This document shows, in pieces, positions 57,090 through 64,000 of a stretch of 64,000 bases of DNA. The stretch's first letter is position 1. Each line of letters opens with the position of its first letter. Source of the DNA: Tenodera sinensis (Eukaryota > Arthropoda > Insecta > Mantodea > Mantidae); NCBI GenBank assembly GCA_030765045.1, contig CM060967.1, forward strand, positions 17,432,284 to 17,496,283, read 5' to 3'. The position numbers and the translations under genes are program-made. Under the pieces are notes generated by a model. It made no database searches and was not told where the DNA came from. It was given only the letters and a program-made list of their open reading frames with translations.

Positions 57090-58025
57090 ATTATAGTAAA
57101 CAGTATTGGACGATGTTCAGTATAACTAGGTGCACATTTCATTAGCAATGGGAAGAAGATTATTTTTGTATTTTACATAATGGAAAACCATTTTGTCTAA
57201 TTTGTGATTATTCATCACACCATGTGTCTCATTTTAATATTAGATGTCATTTTAACAAAAAACATATCAATGAATATGGCAAGACCTACATTGTTTCAAT
57301 TCATTAGAGCTCTTTTGTTTTTAGTAACTATGTGCAGTAACAACAATGTAGGGATTGAAAAATGTTCTCTGACTGAAAAGTATATAAGTTTTATAAAGAC
57401 ATAATATGTATTAAGAGATTTTAAAGAGTGTTAATATAAAGCGGAAATTTAATTCCAATGTGAAAGTCAACATATGTGATAATACCTTTTGCTTCTATAG
57501 TTAAAACAAAAATTATTTTTCATCTTGGAGTTCTCATTTTCTCAGAAGGACCCCATTTTGCAAACCAGTAGACTCTGAAGATAATTACAACAGCACTAAA
57601 AACTGCCACAAACATATAATTTTATTCACCTTCATTGGAGTACCAATGTCAAAATTACCAGTTACTTTAGTATTTAGTCAAAATTGTTTTCAGTAATAAA
57701 CTTATCACAAAACCACAAAATTACATACTTTGGATTTAAAGATAAGTAAATATTTTTTGTGAGAGTAGAAAATATTACACTTAAGATGGACTGCCTTCAA
57801 GGAAATGGAAGTGGGTCACACAATAAGGGAATCAGGACTTCAAAGAGAAAGAAAAGCCTCATAATTGCCAAAGATCACAGAGAGTGGAACTAGAAAGCTG
57901 CTATGAAAATTATACAAAATGTCCAATGACATCATTCAAACATGAGGAGTTCCACAAGGAGATCTGATTATCTGGTCTTATTTAATGTAATGACAGGAGG
58001 TATAAGTCAAGCTGTAAGCACAAAA
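57090..58025. other. Unannotated AT-rich stretch
   Basis: No gene is visible. From about 57,780 the sequence may be decayed LINE leading into the RT fragment at 58,030, as GAGTTCCACAAGGAGATC near 57,948 resembles an RT 'G-V-P-Q-G-D' motif B. Confidence 0.4.
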
Positions 58026-58029
58026 ACGT

Positions 58030-58825
58030 AAAGATACTTATATATGTGGATGACATGGCCATCCTCTCCAGGAACCCAGAGCAGCTACAAGCAGCAATGG
58101 ACATCATACAATGGGCAATAGAAAACTCGATGGAAATAAACAGCTCAAAAACCAAAGCAATGAAATTTAGGAGAGGAGACAGACTAGCAAAGAAAGACCG
58201 CTTTACCTGTGGTGGATCTCCCTTAGAATTCATAACAAGTTTCAAATACCTAGTAGTCACGCTTCAGACTGCAGGAACCCTGTTCCCTATACACATACAA
58301 CAGAAGGCAGCAGCTGCAACAAAAGTTATTTATGGCATTGCCAAGTTACAACTCCTATCACTGCCAACTGGGATAGCACTATTTAAGCTCCAAGTCATGC
58401 CGATGGTCACATATGGAATACAACTAATATGGAATTACCTGACGGCAGAGAACCTAAAGAAATTAGAAAATGTCAAGGCAAGATTCCTCTATCAATGTCA
58501 AAATTTACAAGAAATAGCTATGCCTACTTTTAGCGCAGGAATCCTTCTTCATACATGACATAACGCGTAGCTTCGAACTTCCAGAAACTCAGGCACACGA
58601 ACCTTCATTGAAGAGAGGCTTAGCAAAGAAAAAGATCCCGATGGAAATTATGGAAACAAGCAATGGAAACAGATTCCTGCAAAGGCTCAAATTTTCAACT
58701 ACATCACCTATACATACGCTTTGCGGTTCATGGCTTCCATGGGAAGATGTCCTCGGATGGCACTTAACATGATCCCAGGGACAACTGCATCTGCAAGTTA
58801 TGCAACAAATTATATTCAAAATATA
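58030..58825 (+). pseudogene. LINE reverse transcriptase fragment with YVDD motif
   Basis: The frame opens just before IYVDDMAILSRN, the RT catalytic box (motif C), followed by a helix with EQLQAAMDIIQWAIENSMEIN and KTKAMKFRRGDR (motif D). Then come FKYLVVTL (motif E, usually FKYLGVTL), a thumb with HIQQKAAAATKVIY and VTYGIQLIW. The main frame closes at 58,558; decayed coding continues to ICKLCNKLY, the start of a C-x2-C zinc knuckle. Immediately afterwards a piggyBac-type element begins at a TTAA. The palm and endonuclease upstream are missing. The clade is likely I/R1-like by the C-terminal knuckle, which is inference. Confidence 0.82.
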
Positions 58826-58830
58826 ATTTA

Positions 58831-59866
58831 TTAACCTCTTCAGGGATATGGACGTGAAATCACGTCCATTTAAAATGACGGATGAGCGATATGGGCGTGT
58901 ATACAGGTCCTGTGCGTTTAAGCATTTAACCCTTATTTATCCCTTATCTAACTCAACTTATTTTAATTTTCCCTTTATGAAACATTTTAGTAAAGTCTAT
59001 ATACTTTACTGGCTTACCTTAATATGTTCGTTCTGCAGTGATTTACCTCAAAACAGGGATAAACACACAAGGGTACATCTCCATATCGCGAATAATTCCC
59101 TTCTTGCGGCACATGAAACACTTTCGAGATGGGTGGGACTTCTTTGCTGTTGGTGGTATCCTTTTAGGATAATGTTTTCCTTGAAGTCTGAGGGGTGCAG
59201 GGGTTTTGGATTTTCAACCCCCAACATGGTATTGTTCAATTAGGCTGCGAGCTATTGATAGTCGGAAGTCAAGGTAGGTCATTGTCCTGTGTGGGTTTAG
59301 AGCTCTCCAAATTACCAAACAATTGTATATGGTTATATCCAGTTGGTGCAAAAATACTTTATACCACTTCTCCTTTCAGCTACAAGCAGGAAAGTATATG
59401 TATGTATTTCAACAAAGAAAGAAACGGAGTCTACTAAGTTACGAAACACGCGCAGGCAAAAGTTGCAATGTTGATCTATTCGGACGACTCAAGAGACTAC
59501 GCATACAGTAGTGCTTTATTACACAGTATGCTGGCGCATAAGCCACACATACAATGGGTTGGCTACTGTTTATTTCCGAGAACTTATATTAGATGCGTTC
59601 GACAGAGCAAAGTTGACTTTTCACCACAGTGAAACAAAATAGTGCCACTTCAACGTTTTGTAAATACAACTCAACTTTGCTGATGACGTACATTTATACT
59701 GCATATAATGAGTTTTATACCAGTTTTTGTTTCATTAAAATAACTTAATATTTACACAAAATACAGCTATATATATATACGAAGCACTTTAAATGCCTTG
59801 CACTGGATATTGGGTAGCAGTTCTCGGCTCGCGGATGTTTTAAATGGCCATCGCTCAAGAGGTTAA
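58831..59866. mobile_element. piggyBac-type non-autonomous element
   Basis: The left end is TTAA followed by CCTCTTCAGGGAT, and the right end on the opposite strand is TTAA followed by CCTCTTGAGCGAT. TTAA duplications and short termini beginning CC are the signature of piggyBac. A CATTTAAAA block is present inside both ends. The interior (about 1,030 bases) has a 131-residue open frame at 58,848-59,243 without similarity to piggyBac transposase, so the copy needs transposase from elsewhere. It abuts the LINE fragment's zinc knuckle. Confidence 0.82.
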
Positions 59867-60162
59867 AATTCAAAAGCAGAGCTCAATTGATTGATTTAAA
59901 TATAAACATACTTCTCTCAATATTCATTTGAGTTTTCTACTATTCATGCTATCCCATTTTTCAACATTATACTTAATTTTCTTGTCATGTAGAACACACT
60001 CGACAACAGAGGGTTGAGGAATTGAAATCCCAGTGCTCCAAAAGACTCAATAAAAGTAAGCCATCACAAACCACCAATGCGCCATTCAACAATAAACCAG
60101 TTACCATACCTCAAATTTTAATCATGTGAAAAGCAGATCTAGCTCTACATTAACAGATATGA
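59867..60162. other. Short AT-rich spacer
   Basis: LINE homology does not clearly resume after the piggyBac element. No feature is seen. Confidence 0.35.
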
Positions 60163-60305
60163 ATTTATTATTTATTTATGCCAACAAACTTACTGTTGGT
60201 GTTTTTAAACACATAAGCCATGTGTGGGCAATGTTTGAGGGTCTGTGGTTCAAATCCCAGCTGTGGCATTGAATTTTTCAGTTCCAATTCTACCTCCCAA
60301 ATATG
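60163..60305. repeat. S2 SINE, collapsed inverted pair
   Basis: A minus-oriented S2 tail (TTATTTATGCCAACAAAC to GTGTGGGCAATGTTTGAGG) is joined directly to a plus-oriented B box (GTGGTTCAAATCCCAGC) and body (GCATTGAATTTTTCAG). The arrangement equals that at 53.44 kb with its central palindrome removed. Confidence 0.8.
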
Positions 60306-60940
60306 AATTTAGTTTATATTCTACAGCTAAGTTATTTGGCTTTGAAACCTGATTTAAATAAACAGGTCCTAAGAAAACAACTGTCGTTCTAGAACTAAGT
60401 GATTTAAAATATATGCACAAATGGGGCTCATTTGTACTACTAAAATGTGCCGTGTATTTGTACGGCCAAACAACAGTGTAATGAGGGTGAATGTACAGCT
60501 TCAACTTGAACATTCTGTGTCATTCTGAAATGTGGTGTGGGGGCAGTTGCCACCCTCCCTTTTGTTTCCTTATTGACACACCTGCTGTAAACTATTAACT
60601 GGCCTATCTAAATCCTGCCTCTGGCCTCTTTGCTGTGAATTTCTGCATTTTTTGTGAGATCTCTGGGTTGTCTACTACAAATAATAATAAAGCTAAAATA
60701 GACTTGCGGGCCAATGGTAAGATTTCTAATGTCTTGAACCGTGGTTTACTCCTGACATTATTATTATTATTATTTTTTTTTTAATAACGAATATTTTTTG
60801 GCATCTACCAAATTTCCCCAGAACAATACCTCATAGGTCATTAATGAATTAAAATAAGCATAATAAACTATTTTGAGGATGTTTTGTTTGTAACAGGGTT
60901 TAGTGATCTAATTCATACCTACAAGAAATAGAAACAAATG
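60306..60940. other. Unannotated stretch
   Basis: An ATT microsatellite and T run lie at about 60,757-60,781. A minus-strand frame at 60,250-60,513 has no domain. Confidence 0.4.
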
Positions 60941-60944
60941 CCAA

Positions 60945-61233
60945 AGATAAAAAATGGATTACACTACTTTCCAATCCAGATATAATCCCCCAGAGACCAA
61001 GGAAAACGGCTGTTGCAACCTTCCGACTATTGACAAATCATGACTGCTTGGCAAGTCATCTCTACAGAATGGGTATCTCAGCCTCACCAATATGTGTCCT
61101 GTGTAACGATCCAGCAGAAATGAATGAAGAACACTTGAAGACCTGTGAAGCATTAAGATCAGAAGAAACTACAGTTCAAAAGTATTGGAAAGCACGAATG
61201 CTAATGGCTTCATTGCCAGATGCAAGGCACTAG
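60945..61233 (+). pseudogene. LINE 3' end with CCHC knuckle
   Basis: The frame reads AVATFRLLTNHDCLASHLYRMG, then ICVLCNDPAEMNEEHLKTCE, a C-x2-C-x10-H-x4-C type zinc knuckle, then a tail ending DARH and a stop at 61,233, followed by an ACAACAACA tail. Such a knuckle closes the reverse-transcriptase ORF of I/R1/Jockey-related LINEs and binds nucleic acid. Only the last about 85 codons are present. It could be the 3' end of the same kind of LINE as at 58 kb. Confidence 0.8.
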
Positions 61234-61489
61234 AAAACAACAACAACACATAACACGCAGAGCTCAATTTGGGCATATTATCATCAATATGGTTCTCCCA
61301 ATTCATATTATGATCAATAATAACAAGACGTACAAACTTTACATTATTAGGTTCATCTATTTCTTTTGCTTCGTATTCTACTTTTACCTCTGAGAGACTT
61401 TTATGCTTAGTACAAAAACTAAAGTAGTTAGTTTTTCCGAGATTTGTATGTTGCTTTCAAACCATTTATTTATTATGCTGTAAAAAAAA
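61234..61489. other. Short spacer
   Basis: No feature is seen. Confidence 0.3.
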
Positions 61490-61690
61490 TTGTTTTGTTG
61501 TTACACGACCCTGTCAATTGCCAGGATCACATCAGCGCCGCCGCTGTGCCAGAATTTCGTCCAGCAGGAGTTCTTTTACATGCCAGTAAATCTACTGACA
61601 TGGAGCTGTTGTTTTTAAGCACACTTAAAACTATCGGTTGGGACCAGATTTGAACCCCCAACCTTGGGATCAGTAGGCCATTGTCTAATC
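61490..61690 (-). repeat. tRNA-derived SINE, family S1 (reverse orientation)
   Basis: The B box GGTTCAAATCTGG appears on the minus strand and is followed by CTCCATGTCAGTAGATTTAC, GGCATGTAAAAGAACTCCTG and CGGCGCTGATGTGATCCTGG. The head is truncated after ATTAGACAATGGCC. Confidence 0.88.
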
Positions 61691-62125
61691 TATTATGCTG
61701 AAAATTCTATTGAATGAATCTTTGAGGAGACTGATTTTACAATCTTCTAGAAGTTCGTGAAGATGTAAATTTAGAGGAGTTGTAAAAACAAATTTGCACA
61801 CCAGTGTACCATTTGCCAAAACACCATCAATATTCTCATATTACTTGGATAAATCTTCGCTTTTGATTGAGCAGTTCTAGCTTTTTTATTTATGGATACA
61901 TACTTACCATGGTGCTTTTATAATGCCATGTTTCCTCCTAGTCTAGAAGTTACCGTCATGCAAAGTAACAAAGTAAGTTCATACTCTCAAGTAGGAGAGA
62001 AATACTCTGAACATTTCACAACAACAGTCTAGATCTTCCATAACATTAAAAATAGCCCAAATTTTTACTCCAATATGACTGAAGAAACAGTATTTTATTT
62101 GGGTGATACAGCCCAATGCTGTCTA
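61691..62125. other. Unannotated stretch, possible 3' flank of the minus-strand gene
   Basis: It lies downstream (on the minus strand) of the coiled-coil exon. If that exon is terminal, this would be its 3' untranslated region; I see no decisive polyadenylation site. Confidence 0.35.
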
Positions 62126-62129
62126 CCTG

Positions 62130-62570
62130 TCATTTTTCCTCGCCGTTACTCACTCCATCCCCCAAAATAGTGAGCGTTAGCTTTTGGAATTCATTTACGA
62201 GTTCTGAATTTTCCTTCAACACTGAAGCTACCTCTTTCTGTACAGTTTTAATGTCATGTAGACAGTTATTAAGTGCTTTTGTATCATGTCGTGCTTTTAG
62301 TTTTACAGGAGTAGGAGCAGCTACCTTTAAGCCCTCCTTAGATACTTCCTGCAGGTTTTTATGAAACAATTTATCACTCTCTGCAAGGCTATGGACTGAC
62401 ATTTCAAGACGACGTTCATATTCATCTATATCCTTATCAAGTATTCGGGTCTGCAGGTAGACAGTCTGTGCTCTCTTGTACCAGTCTGCAAGGACATCTG
62501 CCAGCTGTGTCACTGAAGGCTGGCACTCTGACTCCAGCAACGCTCTAAGCCTTCTTCCTGTTTCTCCAAC
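62130..62570 (-). CDS. Coiled-coil protein, candidate host-gene exon
   Basis: The minus-strand frame runs about 146 codons without interruption. It is rich in Leu, Glu, Lys, Asp and Ser in heptad-like spacing, for example LDKDIDEYERRLEMSVHSL and LHDIKTVQKEVASVLKENSEL. A good splice acceptor (GTTGACACAG) ends at 62,571, so the exon should start GTTGGAGAAACAGG. The upstream ATG at 62,580 lies in the presumed intron. The frame closes with SNGEEK and a stop at 62,130. A GTGAGT donor at 62,153-62,148 offers an alternative end that would remove those last residues. I do not recognise the protein; it has no transposon motif, and its codon use and low repeat content look like a real gene. It probably mediates coiled-coil assembly (inference). 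Neighbouring exons, if any, lie beyond the window or are not recognisable. Confidence 0.6.
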   Translation of the reverse strand, partial: VGETGRRLRALLESECQPSVTQLADVLADWYKRAQTVYLQTRILDKDIDEYERRLEMSVHSLAESDKLFHKNLQEVSKEGLKVAAPTPVKLKARHDTKALNNCLHDIKTVQKEVASVLKENSELVNEFQKLTLTILGDGVSNGEEK

Positions 62571-63100
62571 CTGTGTCAACATACAATGAGTAGAATATTA
62601 TTATAGTATCTGTCCATAGCCCAAGAAAAGGCTGAAGAGGAAATTGGTTTTGTAATGAGAATCTGGGCATGAGAAAGTGTTTTTGGAGGCAAATGATGCA
62701 TATATTAAGGTTAATACGAGTAATTCATTGCTCTTTCACATGTGTAACTTAAATTGAAGAGGTAGAATTACTTTGAAAAATTCAATGCTATAGCCATGGT
62801 TTAAACCATAGATCTTCAGCTTACCATGTTTCTGCTATTACCAACTGAGCTAAGAACGACAACCTGCCAGTGTGACGTTACATTCTCCAACTAAAATTTT
62901 CCCCAGTAAACTACAGGGCATTTTCAAATTCATTTTGAGGCAACACAACCCAACGACAACTTAAAACCTTAAAAGAACTTTAAGTTCAATGCTTGAGAAA
63001 AAAACTCGGTTTAACTTCCAAATCCAATGGAATTGATTTGTTTCACATTTTCACTGTATGTAGCACTTAGTGTCAGTTGATTTGCAGTGAAAAAAGCCAC
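62571..63100. other. Probable intron with a decayed S2 SINE
   Basis: At about 62,755-62,860 the minus strand has TTAGCTCAGTTGGTAATAGC (A box), GGTTTAAACC (B box) and GCATTGAATTTTTCAAAG, an S2 copy with its head preserved. The remainder has no feature. Confidence 0.55.
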
Positions 63101-63105
63101 TGCTA

Positions 63106-63600
63106 ATGGCGGTAGAGATAGAAATCGCTTATTGGAGCTCTGAGAAACTTTTCTCTGCTAATGGCGCATCATACACCAAATTTTTTGTCATGAAGGGTGA
63201 CTTCATGAACAATATTAGATTCCGAGTTGTAGGGCCAATTTTTTTTGACTCAAAAGTTGACGCCTGTACATACATGAATAAAATTTTGCCCCCTTTTGTT
63301 AGAGAATTAACAGACAGGAAGTGTGATTTTGCCTTTTTTTCAACAGCTCATACAGCCAATCTTTCGATGAGCACAACTGAAAGTGTGCTTCAGTGCTATT
63401 AGTAGAGATTTGTGGTCGCCTGACCTAGCCCCTTGCGGTTTCTATCTCTGGGATAAATAAAAACATAAAGTGTACAAGACAAACTCACACATCCTGGAAG
63501 AATTAAAACAACATATCTGCCAGGAAATTGCCAGCACTTCTCAACGTGAACTAAGCAAGTGATGGATAGTTTCCTAAAGAAGAGCCAAAAATGTATGAAC
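63106..63600 (+). pseudogene. IS630/Tc1-mariner-type transposase C-terminal half
   Basis: The first frame (63,106-63,402) has VGPIFFDSKVDACTYMNKIL and PPFVRELTDRK, then FAFFSTAHTANLS. The word usually reads Q-D-G-A-T-A-H, so the part with the second catalytic aspartate is deleted. Later frames carry RDLWSPDLAPCGFYLWD and KVYKTNSHILEELKQHICQEI, the region of the third catalytic residue and the conserved tail. Stops and frameshifts break it, and the N-terminal HTH is absent. It is a dead relic in the plus orientation, distinct in sequence from the tail at 51.4-51.7 kb. Confidence 0.8.
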
Positions 63601-64000
63601 AACGAAGGTGACCAGTTTCAGGATATCCTTTCGTAGGTTGGTAAGTAAAGCCTTTAAAAGTAGTTTTAACAATGTTGTATGGTTGCATCTGTACCTTTCT
63701 ATGATAACAGCACATGGCAACGAGCACCAAGGATGTCAAGAGGCCAAACACAGTGCAGCCCATTTGGAGGTTTTTTGCTCTCCAGGTACAAGTAAATCGC
63801 AAAATGTCAACAATGTACTCCTTTTTGTGACTACTGCACATGCACAGATGAAAGTGCCAATCCATGAGCCCTAGCAAATTTCGATACCTGTCATCTTGTC
63901 CATACACACACACACATTAACCTAGGTGTCGTAGCCTATGTTTGAATTAATGTTATTCGCAAATTCTGACAGTTCCTTCTGCATGTGTTCTCTGGATGGT
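63601..64000. other. Unannotated end of the window
   Basis: Open frames on both strands (63,551-63,913 minus and 63,608-63,874 plus) overlap and show no domain. A CA run lies near 63,905. Confidence 0.35.

Overview
This is about 64 kb of animal nuclear DNA, most likely from an arthropod with a large, repeat-rich genome. A polyneopteran insect such as a cockroach or relative would fit, but that is inference from the repeat types. The window has AT-rich composition, no operons or ribosome-binding sites, many tRNA-derived SINEs with A and B boxes, and arthropod-type DNA transposons, LINE and Penelope remnants. I see only one candidate host exon: a coiled-coil exon on the minus strand at about 62.13-62.57 kb.

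The left part (1-46.2 kb) is dominated by one dispersed repeat family, called element A here. It is about 0.85-1.05 kb long, and about twenty full, truncated or fragmentary copies lie in both orientations. One terminus contains CACTCACATGACTTTCTCTAC and the other ends in AGTAGAGAAAGT, so short inverted termini are present. A 5-kb tandem satellite at 4,065-9,112 has a 36-bp monomer that matches this terminus, and part of it is organised as near-identical 644-bp higher-order units. Also in this part are a nearly intact DNA transposon (15,619-17,922) with long imperfect inverted repeats and a transposase reading frame broken by one indel; a MITE with TIRs (19,962-20,540); a TIR element carrying a SANT/MADF-like start (27,627-28,620); a nuclear copy of mitochondrial cox1 (34.76-34.88 kb); and hAT transposase remnants (34.3-34.6 and 42.1-42.8 kb).

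The right part (46.2-64 kb) almost lacks element A and has a different, mostly older set of insertions: two pogo/Tigger-like elements with TA target duplications (47,039-47,730 and 49,861-50,587), a 690-bp MITE with two further copies in the window (50,731-51,420), IS630/Tc1-mariner transposase tails (51.4-51.7 and 63.1-63.6 kb), a Penelope-like element with a GIY-YIG domain (54.4-55.2 kb), several LINE reverse-transcriptase fragments (55.4-61.2 kb) and a piggyBac-type element flanked by TTAA (58,831-59,866). The change in repeat content and the minus-strand exon suggest this part may be intron or 3' flank of a host gene.

Nothing here forms a pathway. The main story is layered transposition: SINEs beside or inside other elements, piggyBac abutting a LINE, a SINE inside a TIR element, and amplification of a transposon end into a satellite. 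No prokaryotic system, CRISPR array, true tRNA gene or rRNA was found.
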